From an uncultured Lachnospiraceae bacterium (GTDB taxonomy: Bacteria; Bacillota; Clostridia; Lachnospirales; Lachnospiraceae), in NCBI GenBank assembly GCA_910579275.1, contig CAJTTO010000013.1, forward strand, positions 1 to 64,000: a DNA stretch of 64,000 bases, read 5' to 3'. The notes beneath the pieces are model-generated. The model was not told where the DNA came from. It searched no databases and saw only the letters and a program-made list of their open reading frames with translations. This document shows, one piece after another, positions 26,265-34,838 of the stretch (position 1 is the stretch's first letter; every line of letters starts with the position of its first letter). A program made the translations under genes and the position numbers.

Positions 26265-26364
26265 ATTTAGCCTCCTAACAACAAGAAATATTTAACTACA
26301 TTTTATCTTAACAATTAATCTATCAGACTGCAACTAGGCAATATCCCGAAACTATTTGCCTATT

Positions 26365-26488
26365 TGTAACAGTTCTGCCTGCAGATTCCTGTCACTACAT
26401 CCGGTTCGTGCAAAACCATGCACTGATGTCCCCACCTGTACTATTTTTCACGGACTTTGCAGTAAATGCAAAGTCCTGAACTGTTACG
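26365..26488. repeat. Family 2 structured element, copy 2
   Basis: GTAACAGTTC (26366-26375) and GAACTGTTAC (26478-26487) close the element. The stem GGACTTTGCA-GTAAA-TGCAAAGTCC (26452-26476) is identical to copy 1. The middle stem has a different sequence, ACATC/GATGT with inner GTGCA/TGCAC, but keeps its pairing. It is flanked by CTATTT as in copy 1. It separates the ABC importer genes from the epimerase gene. Confidence 0.8.
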
Positions 26489-26505
26489 TCTATTTGAATC
26501 AAACA

Positions 26506-27351
26506 TTAACCCTTGACAGCGCCCGCCGTAAGTCCGGAATAAATCTGATTCTGGAATGCGATGAATAAAATCAGCGCCGGAAGCAGCGTCATGATAACAC
26601 CCGCACAAATCAGGTTATACTGGTTGCCAAACGGTCCCGTAAAGGTATAAAGCGCAAGGGAAACCGTCTTTAAGTCAGGCTTTGTCAGATAGAGCATCGC
26701 GTTATAGTACTCGTTGTAGATACCAACGCCCTTTAAAATCGCGCAGGTAACAATCGCCGGTTTCAGCAGCGGGAACAGTATCTTGTAGAAAATCTTAAAG
26801 TAGCTTGCACCGTCCATAAAAGCCGATTCGTCCAGCGACACGGATATGTTCTCAAAGAACTGGATGAATACGTAAATCGAAATGACATCCGTACCCATGC
26901 TCAGGATGATATATCCATATAACGTATCAATGAACTTGAGCTGGAACATCAGCTGGTATGTAGCAACCTGCATCGCAATACCCGGAAGGAGTGTTGCAAA
27001 GAGGAACAAGCTGCGGATCAGCCCGTTGCCCGGGAACTTAAAGCGGTTCAAAACATATGCAATCATGGAGCCGATCAGCACGGAGCCGACCACAACACAG
27101 ATTACGATAAGCGCAGAGTTCAGGAACGCCCTGCCCATGCCGCCGTCGCGGAATGCCGTCGCAAAGTTCTCAAAGTTGAACCAGTTTTCCGGTGGTGTCA
27201 TTACGTTTGTATTTTCATACTCTGTCTTCGTTTTCAGTGCCGTGATGACACAGGAAACGATAGGCAGCAACGCGATAAAAGAGAAAAATACGACTGAAAA
27301 ATACTTGACAAATATCCATAAATATTTCTTAAACGCCTGTCCTGCTGTCAT
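26506..27351 (-). CDS. Sugar ABC transporter permease (MalG/MsmG type)
   Basis: This 281-residue protein has six predicted membrane helices and the EAA-loop segment SAFMDGASYFKIFYKILFPLLKPA around residues 190-213, which contacts the ATPase. It is the second permease of a CUT1-type importer and begins 2 bp after the end of the first permease gene. Paired with the binding protein at 28478-29962, it should import beta-manno-oligosaccharides, as in the Roseburia mannan locus. No ATPase is encoded here; CUT1 systems in Firmicutes commonly share an MsmK-type ATPase encoded elsewhere. Confidence 0.93.
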   Translation of the reverse strand: MTAGQAFKKYLWIFVKYFSVVFFSFIALLPIVSCVITALKTKTEYENTNVMTPPENWFNFENFATAFRDGGMGRAFLNSALIVICVVVGSVLIGSMIAYVLNRFKFPGNGLIRSLFLFATLLPGIAMQVATYQLMFQLKFIDTLYGYIILSMGTDVISIYVFIQFFENISVSLDESAFMDGASYFKIFYKILFPLLKPAIVTCAILKGVGIYNEYYNAMLYLTKPDLKTVSLALYTFTGPFGNQYNLICAGVIMTLLPALILFIAFQNQIYSGLTAGAVKG

Positions 27352-27353
27352 GC

Positions 27354-28349
27354 CTATGCCCCCTTCCTTGCATTCAACTTCGCAATCTGTCTTTCACGCC
27401 TTGCCGCAGCGCCCCTGTCCTCATCTTCCCCGCTCTTAAACACATACTTGAAGAAGAGCTTCTGGAGAATCGTTGCCGCAAAGATAATCAGCAGGAGTAC
27501 AACCGCCATCGCGGATGCCTGACCAATCTTCTGGCTGGTGTGCGCCACTTCATGCATCTTTACGAAGTATGTCGCCGTGCCGTTTGCACCCTTTGACGCG
27601 ATAACGTATGCAGGCTCAAATGCACTGAGCGAACCGGTGATGGACATAATCAGGTTCAGCATGACGATGGTCTTGATGCTCGGCAGCATGATGTACTTAA
27701 ACTGCTGCCATTTATTTGCACCGTCCAGCTCTGCCGCCTCATAGAGGGACGCGTCCACGGACATCATCGCACCGATGAACAACACCATGTTCTGTCCGAA
27801 ATATTTCCAGACGCTGGTTGCGACGAGCGACCAGTTGTTGATGCTTTGATCCCTGAGCCAGTACGGAAGACTTTCAATATTAATTCCCAGCCAGCCAAGA
27901 ACCGTATCAAGAACGAATCCCCTTGTATAAAAGAACTTAAATATAAATCCGATTGCAATACCGTTTATCAAGAACGGGAAGAACATACAGCCCTTAAAGA
28001 AGTTTCCGCCTTTTACCTTAAAGCAGAATATCGTGGCAAGATAGAGCGCCAGTGCCAGCTGGAATACTGCGCCTGCCATATAGTAGACTGACAGGAATAA
28101 AGACCGGAACAAATCTTTTTTGCGGAATACATCCACATAATTCTTCAGCCCCACAAACCCCTTTACTCGGGTGTAGCTTCTGTCATAAAAACTGAACTTA
28201 AACATCTCAACGAACGGATAATAGGTAAAGATAAACAGCAGCGCCAATGGTATGATTGAAAATAATACAATGATAATCGTCTGCTGTCCCTGACGGCTTC
28301 TAAGCCACTTCTGGAAATTAAATGGTTTTTTTGTCTCAGTCCTAGCCAA
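27354..28349 (-). CDS. Sugar ABC transporter permease (MalF/MsmF type)
   Basis: This 331-residue protein has six predicted membrane helices and the EAA-loop segment SLYEAAELDGANKWQQFKYI MLP around residues 225-247. It is the first permease of the CUT1 importer. A charged C-terminal tail (EDEDRGAAARRERQIAKLNARK) extends into the cytoplasm. The gene follows the binding-protein gene with a 128-bp gap that holds a strong stem-loop and precedes the second permease by 2 bp. Confidence 0.93.
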   Translation of the reverse strand: MARTETKKPFNFQKWLRSRQGQQTIIIVLFSIIPLALLFIFTYYPFVEMFKFSFYDRSYTRVKGFVGLKNYVDVFRKKDLFRSLFLSVYYMAGAVFQLALALYLATIFCFKVKGGNFFKGCMFFPFLINGIAIGFIFKFFYTRGFVLDTVLGWLGINIESLPYWLRDQSINNWSLVATSVWKYFGQNMVLFIGAMMSVDASLYEAAELDGANKWQQFKYIMLPSIKTIVMLNLIMSITGSLSAFEPAYVIASKGANGTATYFVKMHEVAHTSQKIGQASAMAVVLLLIIFAATILQKLFFKYVFKSGEDEDRGAAARRERQIAKLNARKGA

Positions 28350-28413
28350 TACAATCCCCCTCCTTTTCTGGAAAAATTCCCCATGTTACTACATGTTACG
28401 CCTTTTGGGATTT

Positions 28414-28444
28414 ATGGCTTGCAAACGTAACGCCTGCAAGCCAT
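28414..28444 (-). other. Intercistronic stem-loop after the binding-protein gene
   Basis: ATGGCTTGCA at 28414-28423 pairs perfectly with TGCAAGCCAT at 28435-28444. No T-run follows on the minus strand. Such stem-loops in transporter operons often protect the abundant binding-protein message from 3' decay; that role here is inference. Confidence 0.6.
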
Positions 28445-28477
28445 ATACCATCATAATAATCGGGTTAATTGATTCAA

Positions 28478-29962
28478 TTACTCTGTAACATCCACGCCGA
28501 GTGCTGCCTGTGCATCGTTCCACTTCTGTGTCCAGTCTGCCATAATGTCGTCATATGTCATGGAACCCGTAGCTGCTGCCTCAACGATTTCCTGAACCTT
28601 GCGGTCACCGCCGTTGTTGAAGTTGAGCTCGCACTCAGCGTTCATCTGGTTCATCAAATCAGCCTCGTCATCCGGAGCAGCTTCATTGTTTACAACTTCT
28701 ACGCCGTCAAATACGAAGGATGTAGGAGCTGTCTTGGAGATTGGATATCCGCCCTCGTTATCGCACCATCCGGACTTCTCAACCATCCACTTTACAAATA
28801 CCATAGCTGCTGCCTGATTGTCTGCTGAGCTTTCCTTGTTGATACCATAGCTGTAGTCAGGACCTGCTGTAGCGTACTGCTTGCCGCCTACAGAGATAGG
28901 GAACGGCATATATCCGATATCAGCGCCGTTTGCATCTGCTTCCTTCATCTGTGCCACTGCCCATGAGCCAAGTACCATCGTACCAATCTCACCTCTGTTG
29001 ATCATGCCCTTGCAGCCTTCCCAGTCTGTCGTAGTATAGTCATCCTCTGTAAGTCCGTTTGCAACTGCATCGTAGAGAATCTTGTACAGTGCGTATGCGC
29101 CTGTCTCATCGCCATTGTCCTTGAACGGCTCTGCCTGATGTGCAAACTTCTGGTTTAACCACGTTGTGTCACCTGTTGTGATCGCACCGAGATATGCATC
29201 CCACTGTCCGCCCATTGTCCAGCCTGCCGCATAGTTTGTGTAAAGAGGAACTGCGTCCGTGTTGTCCTTAATCTGCTGTAACGCTGCGATAAACTCTGTC
29301 GGAGTCTTTGGCATTGTTGTGATGCCTGCGTCAGCGAAAACTTTCTTGTTGTAGAGAAGACCCTGCGCATTTCCCATGTAGCCGACACCATAGCAGTTGC
29401 CGTCAAGCTTCCAGTTGTCAGCAAAGTTAATGTACTGTGACATCTCCTCCACTGTTCCGTAAGGAATGAAGTAATCAGAAAGCTGTACCATGTCGATTGC
29501 CGGGATGAACATTACATCGCCCCATGCCTCGCCGGTCGGCAGTCTCAGCAGCGCTGTCTCGGCATAGTCTGTGATACCTTCTGTCTCAACAGTGATGTTC
29601 GGGTAATCCTTGTTGAATGCCTCGATGTACTTTGCCATGGAGCCGTCCTGCTCACGGTCTGTCTTGTGGTGAATGAACTTGATTGTCGTAACAAGATCTG
29701 TGTAATCCTCGCCAAGTGTGATGCCTGCATATGTAAGTCCGCCTGCTGCATCTGTATCTCCTGATGCGTCTGCCGCTGTCTCTCCTGTAGTATCCGCGTT
29801 GTCCGCCGCTGTGTCGTTATCTGCTGCCGCGCTGCTGTCAGCTGCCGGCTTACTGTCTGTCGCTGTGCTGCTGTCAGCCGCCTTGTCGTCGCCGCCGCAT
29901 GCTGTCAATGACATTGTCATTACTGCTGCCATACCGAGTGCCATAAGTCTCTTTAACTTCAT
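28478..29962 (-). CDS. Extracellular sugar-binding lipoprotein of ABC importer
   Basis: The 494-residue protein begins with a lipoprotein signal peptide and the lipobox LTACGG (Cys22). A long Ala/Asp/Thr-rich linker follows (about residues 25-75), then a family 1-type solute-binding fold with KFIHHKTDREQ, YNKKVFADAGITTMPKTPTEF and GTMVLGSWAVAQMKEA. It would present beta-manno-oligosaccharides to the permeases encoded downstream. AAAGGGAGG precedes the ATG. The upstream 435-bp region to the divergent AraC gene carries repeated GTTAAC motifs and a LacI-type operator. The ligand is inferred from the surrounding mannan genes. Confidence 0.92.
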   Translation of the reverse strand: MKLKRLMALGMAAVMTMSLTACGGDDKAADSSTATDSKPAADSSAAADNDTAADNADTTGETAADASGDTDAAGGLTYAGITLGEDYTDLVTTIKFIHHKTDREQDGSMAKYIEAFNKDYPNITVETEGITDYAETALLRLPTGEAWGDVMFIPAIDMVQLSDYFIPYGTVEEMSQYINFADNWKLDGNCYGVGYMGNAQGLLYNKKVFADAGITTMPKTPTEFIAALQQIKDNTDAVPLYTNYAAGWTMGGQWDAYLGAITTGDTTWLNQKFAHQAEPFKDNGDETGAYALYKILYDAVANGLTEDDYTTTDWEGCKGMINRGEIGTMVLGSWAVAQMKEADANGADIGYMPFPISVGGKQYATAGPDYSYGINKESSADNQAAAMVFVKWMVEKSGWCDNEGGYPISKTAPTSFVFDGVEVVNNEAAPDDEADLMNQMNAECELNFNNGGDRKVQEIVEAAATGSMTYDDIMADWTQKWNDAQAALGVDVTE

Positions 29963-30397
29963 AAATGAAACCTCCCTTTAAAAACATTTGTTTTTTGTCT
30001 CTCGTTAACTTTGTTTGTTAACTTGTTTTTAGTTTAATTTGACTCTGCCTTTAAGTCACCATTTATAATTGATGATTATATCCAATTATTGTGTTTTTTC
30101 GTCATTTCCTCTATTTTGCTAATTTCTATTTGTGTTTTTTATATAATATGTCTACAAAATAATAAAATGCAGATTAATTTTACTTAATTTTTAGCCCAAT
30201 ATTAAGTTAAACATCTTTCTTTTTCGGTTAATTTCGTAATTTTAATACTTTTATCTTCCGATATTTACTTTTATATTCTTTTGTTGCATAACGTTTCGCA
30301 AAAGTTTATAATAAATGCAAGCCTATATTATATTTTTGACATTTCGAAATATTCCCGGCAGAACGATTTTACATACAAGAAAGGAGCATGCCGACAA
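29963..30397. other. Regulatory region between the binding-protein gene and araC-type gene
   Basis: This A/T-rich divergent region of 435 bp contains no gene. It holds GTTAAC at 30004-30009 and 30017-30022, TGTTTTTAGTTT at 30024-30035 (also found upstream of the GH36 gene) and an 18-bp palindrome at 30284-30301. These are the natural targets for the local AraC and LacI regulators, though which protein binds which site is unknown. Confidence 0.6.
30284..30301. promoter_or_regulatory. LacI-type operator candidate
   Basis: TTGCATAACGTTTCGCAA is an 18-bp near-palindrome with the central CG and TTGC/GCAA ends usual for LacI/GalR-family operators. It lies about 96 bp upstream of the AraC-type start and 320 bp upstream of the binding-protein gene. 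Confidence 0.6.
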
Positions 30398-31318
30398 ATG
30401 ACACCACGATTATTTTCCGCGCAGTTCTTCAGATGCCTGATTTCGTCCGAGACAAGCAACCGCTTTTCCCTGTCCGATTATTTTGAGGACGCCTACAGCA
30501 GGGAGTTTGATTTTTGCAAATATCTTCCGTATGAATTGTGCCACAGAAGCGTATCGGTCACGTCCCCCTTTTCCTACGAAGCGGCGAAACTCGACGCACT
30601 CTGCATCCTCCACACGTCCAAAGGCGCCGGAAGGCTGTACTGCGAAAATGCAAACGGCATCAACGCGGGATACGACCTCACCAAAGGCACGCTTGCCGTC
30701 ATTGACTGCCGGAAAAACCACAAGCTTATCTGCCAGCACAATATTTGGGAGTACACGATATGTTTTGTGAGCACTTCCGTGCTGGAATATTACTACCAGA
30801 AAATACTGGCGCTTGGGAACTTCATCTATAAGCTGGACAAATATCCCGATGTGCGCAGCGCGTGGGAGCAGGTGCTGAAAAATACGGTTGACGACGAGAT
30901 TCATGGCGTCATGCGCTCGCGACAGCTTGTGAATTTTTTCACACAGCTATATCTGGTGCGCACGGTGGAGCAGACCGGCTCCTACCATGTTCCGTCGTAC
31001 ATTGCAGACATGCGTGACAGATTTGACAAATCATACGAAACCCCATATTCCCTCGATGAACTTGCCGCGGAATATGGGGTCAACAAATTCCGCCTGTGCC
31101 GTGAGTTTGCGAAGTATTATGAATACACCCCGATACAGTATCTCAACAAGGTGCGCATTGACCATGCGAAGAAGCTTCTTCTCGAAACGGACGAGAAAGT
31201 CGTGAATATCAGCCAGATGATAGGCATCGAAAACCCCAACCATTTCATCCGCCTGTTCAAAGAAAAAACCGGCGTCACTCCGCTAACCTACCGCAAAGAA
31301 ACACCGGTTATTCCTTAA
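30398..31318 (+). CDS. AraC-family transcriptional regulator
   Basis: AAGGAG lies 12 bases before the ATG at 30398, giving 306 residues; the frame is open upstream without a comparable site. The N-terminal part (about residues 20-170) is a cupin-like sugar-sensing domain. The C-terminal 100 residues are a double helix-turn-helix AraC domain (SLDELAAEYGVNKFRLCREF and VNISQMIGIENPNHFIRLFKEKTG). It faces away from the importer operon and is the likely activator of the mannan genes. Its stop shares TTAA with the stop of the convergent lacI-type gene. Confidence 0.9.
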   Translation: MTPRLFSAQFFRCLISSETSNRFSLSDYFEDAYSREFDFCKYLPYELCHRSVSVTSPFSYEAAKLDALCILHTSKGAGRLYCENANGINAGYDLTKGTLAVIDCRKNHKLICQHNIWEYTICFVSTSVLEYYYQKILALGNFIYKLDKYPDVRSAWEQVLKNTVDDEIHGVMRSRQLVNFFTQLYLVRTVEQTGSYHVPSYIADMRDRFDKSYETPYSLDELAAEYGVNKFRLCREFAKYYEYTPIQYLNKVRIDHAKKLLLETDEKVVNISQMIGIENPNHFIRLFKEKTGVTPLTYRKETPVIP

Positions 31319-32337
31319 TTCGTCTTTTTGACCGTGGCGCGCTCGATAATCCTGCCATTGACGATATGTACACCGACATTGACGGAAATGTTCTCGATGC
31401 GCTTTATGATGCAGGAGAGCGCAATCCGTGACATTTCCCCCATGTCAACCATGTATGTCGTAATTTGGGAGTCGCCGTACTCGGCATACAGATAATCGTC
31501 GTAGCCGACCACCGAAATATCCTCCGGCACACGGTAATTTTTTTCCTCGAGCTGTTTTATCAGGGCATATGCCGTCACGTCGTTGTTGCAGACAAACGCA
31601 GTCGGCATATCCTTTGGAAGCTGCAGCTTGTACTCGAGCCCGATTACGCCATCATTGTAATCCCTGTCCTTGATTACCCAGTCCTGACGCTGCTCGATGC
31701 CGTTTTCCATCAGCGCCTTGCAGTAGCCAAAATATCTGTCCGTAATGCTCTCCGTAAACATCAGCGACCCGACAAACCCAATCCGTGTGTGCCCGTTTTT
31801 AATCAGGTAATTCGTCATACGGTACATCCCGTTAAAGCTTGCCGACACGATGCAGTCAAACACTTCCTCGTCATCATAGAAGTCCATAAATACCGTCGGT
31901 ATTTTTTTGTTCTGATACAGCATTTTCAGATAATCCGTCCGCGGTCTTCCGATCACAATGATGCCCTCTACCTTTTGGTTTTCCGTAATCAGTTTCGGCA
32001 GGACAAGGTTGTTTTCATCGTAGCTCGATATCACCTCAAGCATGGAAAAACAGCTCTTTTTTACTGCGCGCGTGGCAAGCTCCTGATACATTTTCCAGTA
32101 AAATGATGCAAATCTGGCAAAATATTTCTCAAATGTAATCACGCCAATGGTATATGACTTTGTCCTCCCAGTCTGCACTGCATGAATCGGCGTGTAGCCC
32201 ATCTCGTCGGCAAGCTCCTTGATTCTGGCGCGCATCTCCTCGCTCACGCCTTTCTGCCCGGACAGCGCCTTTGAGACCGTGACGACGCTGACCCCCACTT
32301 TCTCCGCTATATCTGCAAGCTTTACAGCTTTCACCAT
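31315..32337 (-). CDS. LacI-family transcriptional regulator (mannan locus)
   Basis: The 340-residue protein starts with a LacI helix-turn-helix (VKLADIAEKVGVSVVTVSKALSG, residues 5-27) and the hinge helix region. A periplasmic-binding-protein-like effector domain follows (IGVITFEKYF, EGIIVIGRPR, FVCNNDVTAYALIKQL, DISVVGYDD). GGGGG is 7 bases upstream of the ATG. It lies 39 bp downstream of the GH36 gene on the same strand, so it is probably co-transcribed and self-limiting. The effector is likely a manno-oligosaccharide or galactose derivative; this is inference. Confidence 0.92.
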   Translation of the reverse strand: MVKAVKLADIAEKVGVSVVTVSKALSGQKGVSEEMRARIKELADEMGYTPIHAVQTGRTKSYTIGVITFEKYFARFASFYWKMYQELATRAVKKSCFSMLEVISSYDENNLVLPKLITENQKVEGIIVIGRPRTDYLKMLYQNKKIPTVFMDFYDDEEVFDCIVSASFNGMYRMTNYLIKNGHTRIGFVGSLMFTESITDRYFGYCKALMENGIEQRQDWVIKDRDYNDGVIGLEYKLQLPKDMPTAFVCNNDVTAYALIKQLEEKNYRVPEDISVVGYDDYLYAEYGDSQITTYMVDMGEMSRIALSCIIKRIENISVNVGVHIVNGRIIERATVKKTN

Positions 32338-32376
32338 CGTTATTCCCCCGTTCTGCTCTCGTAATTTGTGCGCTTT

Positions 32377-34581
32377 CTATGCCTCGCTCAGCGAAATCAG
32401 CCTTGCCCTGAAGTCCCCCCACGGATTCGGCACCAGCAGCCCCGCTTTCATGAGCACATCCCCGCTGTAAACCTTATCCACGATGCTGTCATCATTTACA
32501 AACGCCACCCGATACTGTTTTTCCGCATCAAGCCCCTTTAGCAAAATGCGTCTCGACTTAAAGTTCGCCCTGTTCAAAACCTGTACAAACGTGACAAGGG
32601 ACTGTTTCCTGTCCTCGCTTACAATCTGCCAGCAGTCATACTTATGATTCTGGGCGTAGGATGCGATACGGTAATAATCGCCCTCTCTGACAAGGTCATT
32701 ATACTTGTGGTACATCGCAATCTGATCCGGAATCTGATCCCTGTCCTCCTGCGGAATTTTTGTCACGTCAAGCTCATATCCGAATGTCCCCGCAAGTGCG
32801 ACAATACCGCGCGTCTCAAAGGGCGTGACACGCCCTACCGTATGGTTGGGGCAGTCAGAGACATGCGCCCCCATTGTCGACAACGGATAGAGCAGCGCGG
32901 TTCCCTCCTGTATCTCAAGGCGCTCAATCGCATCCGCGTCATCCGAGCACCATATCTGCGGGCTGTAATACAGCATGCCCGGATCAAAGCGCGCCCCGCC
33001 GCCTGAACAGTTTTCCAGCAGGAGATTGGGAAACTCTTTTGTCAGCCGCTCCTGCATCCGGTACACTGCAAGCACATAGCGGTGGTAAAGCTCACCCTGC
33101 CTGTCCGCCGGAAGTCCGCAGCTGCCGATATTGGTAAGCTGCCGGTTCATATCCCACTTTACGTATTCAATGTTTGCGCTTCTGAGCACGGCCGCCACCT
33201 GCTCATAGACGCAGTCCACAACCTCCTGCCGTGACAGATCAAGCACAAGCTGCTGCCGCGACTCCGTTCCCGGCCTGCCCGGAATGGCAATCGCCCAGTC
33301 AGGGTGCGCCCTGTAGAGATCCGAATCCGGCGATATCATCTCCGGCTCAAACCAGATGCCGAATTTCATGCCAAGCTTGTTCACTTCGTCGACAAGGTAT
33401 TTCAGACCGCCCTTTATCTTTTCCTCGTTCACTTTCCAGTCACCGAGGGCACAGTCATCGGCATTTCTCCTGCCAAACCAGCCGTCATCCATAACAAGCA
33501 TCTCAATGCCGAGCTTGGATGCCTCCTGCGCGATGGACAGAAGCTTCTCGGTGTTAAAGTCGAAATAAGTCGCCTCCCAGTTATTGATTAAAATCGGCCG
33601 CTTTTTATCTTTATACGCACTGCGTATCAGGTGCTTTTTGTACAGTCGGTGAAACGCAGCCGTCATCGCGTCAAATCCTTTATCCGTGTACACCATGACG
33701 ACCTCCGGCGCCTGAAAATGCCCGCCGCTTTCCAGCTTCCAGCAGAAGTTCTCGGGATGGATTCCCATTGTCATGCGGACATAGTCAAACTGTGTGACCT
33801 CCGCCTGCGCGCGGAAATTGCCGGAATATACAAAATTCATGGCGTAAATCTCACCGTTTTCCTGTGTCGCGTTCTTGTCGGCTAGCGCAAGGAACGGATG
33901 ATCCTGATGGCTGGACTCTCCCCTGAACGAGCTTACATTCTGAATTCCGTATCCTAGTGTTTTCCGCTGGATATGGCGTTCACGCGCCCAGCTCCCATGA
34001 AGCGACACCATGTCGTAGTCCCTGTTGTCCATGTCAATACATGCCGAATACACTTTTGTCAGGTAAAAATGCTCTGTCCCGACATTGGTCACCCGAACGC
34101 TCCTCGTAATCGCGTCCGTATCGCGAAATACCGTATAGAGCAGCTCCACCTGCATCCCCACATACCTGTCCTCGCACAAAAGCCTGAGCGTTGTACAATC
34201 CTCTTCCGTGCCAAATGTCGCAGGAAGCCCTTCCAGCTCCGGTTTTCCTGCCATAATCTCATGTGAGACGTAGGAAAGCATCGCCCCTGCGTGACCGGCT
34301 GCCGTCCGGACGCCAATACAGCCCTCCCTGTAGTCCCCCAAACCCGCCGTCGGATATTCAAACGGAAAGCAGTCATAAAAGGAACAGCGCTCCCTGTTGT
34401 TTCTGCTCGGCACAAAAGGCGGCTCATCCGTTCTCATCAGATAGGATGCATCTGCATTCTTCAGCTTTCTTCCATAATAAATATGTCCAATAAAGTTTTC
34501 CTCATCCACAATCCCTATCATGTAGGTCGTATTGGGTGTGTCCAACTGAAATACCCGTTGTTTCTCGTTATAAGTTATCAT
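32377..34581 (-). CDS. GH36 alpha-galactosidase
   Basis: GGGAG lies 8 bases before the ATG at 34581 (an adjacent ATG at 34584 is equally possible), giving 734 residues. This is the size of tetrameric intracellular GH36 group I enzymes. Signatures are LVMDDGWFGRRN, GIWFEPEM, the nucleophile Asp in YVKWDMNR (about residue 477) and the acid/base Asp in IWCSDDADA (about residue 547). It removes alpha-1,6-galactose from imported galactomanno-oligosaccharides. There is no signal peptide. The upstream region contains TGTTTTTAGTTT, also present before the importer operon, and a TAATTTT-AGT-AAAATTA inverted repeat near 34710. Confidence 0.95.
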   Translation of the reverse strand: MITYNEKQRVFQLDTPNTTYMIGIVDEENFIGHIYYGRKLKNADASYLMRTDEPPFVPSRNNRERCSFYDCFPFEYPTAGLGDYREGCIGVRTAAGHAGAMLSYVSHEIMAGKPELEGLPATFGTEEDCTTLRLLCEDRYVGMQVELLYTVFRDTDAITRSVRVTNVGTEHFYLTKVYSACIDMDNRDYDMVSLHGSWARERHIQRKTLGYGIQNVSSFRGESSHQDHPFLALADKNATQENGEIYAMNFVYSGNFRAQAEVTQFDYVRMTMGIHPENFCWKLESGGHFQAPEVVMVYTDKGFDAMTAAFHRLYKKHLIRSAYKDKKRPILINNWEATYFDFNTEKLLSIAQEASKLGIEMLVMDDGWFGRRNADDCALGDWKVNEEKIKGGLKYLVDEVNKLGMKFGIWFEPEMISPDSDLYRAHPDWAIAIPGRPGTESRQQLVLDLSRQEVVDCVYEQVAAVLRSANIEYVKWDMNRQLTNIGSCGLPADRQGELYHRYVLAVYRMQERLTKEFPNLLLENCSGGGARFDPGMLYYSPQIWCSDDADAIERLEIQEGTALLYPLSTMGAHVSDCPNHTVGRVTPFETRGIVALAGTFGYELDVTKIPQEDRDQIPDQIAMYHKYNDLVREGDYYRIASYAQNHKYDCWQIVSEDRKQSLVTFVQVLNRANFKSRRILLKGLDAEKQYRVAFVNDDSIVDKVYSGDVLMKAGLLVPNPWGDFRARLISLSEA

Positions 34582-34668
34582 CATACCGTCTCCCTTCCAA
34601 ACGCCGTTTCTTTTCACTCCGCGTATATTAAACATATCACCTTTTTGCAAATTAATCAATTTTTAAAG

Positions 34669-34728
34669 TGTTTTTAGTTTTACTTTTTACCTTTTGCACA
34701 GTTTTCATAAGCTAATTTTAGTAAAATT
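34669..34728 (-). promoter_or_regulatory. Upstream region of GH36 with shared motif and inverted repeat
   Basis: TGTTTTTAGTTT at 34669-34680 repeats the 12-mer at 30024-30035, each less than 90 bp upstream of a mannan-locus gene. TAATTTT and AAAATTA around AGT form a perfect inverted repeat near 34712-34728. Both are operator candidates. Confidence 0.4.
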
Positions 34729-34782
34729 ATGCATTAAACCGCGCATTGTCGGCTGATGCCGGCAATCATCCTCCCTGTGCAG

Positions 34783-34828
34783 AAAAAAAAACAGAATCCT
34801 ATGATTCCATAAGATTCTGTTTTATATT
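34783..34828 (-). terminator. Intrinsic terminator of the chemoreceptor gene
   Basis: On the minus strand AAAACAGAATC pairs with GATTCTGTTTT and a T-run of nine follows. It starts about 11 bp after the stop codon. Confidence 0.85.
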
Positions 34829-34838
34829 CAAAAAGTGT

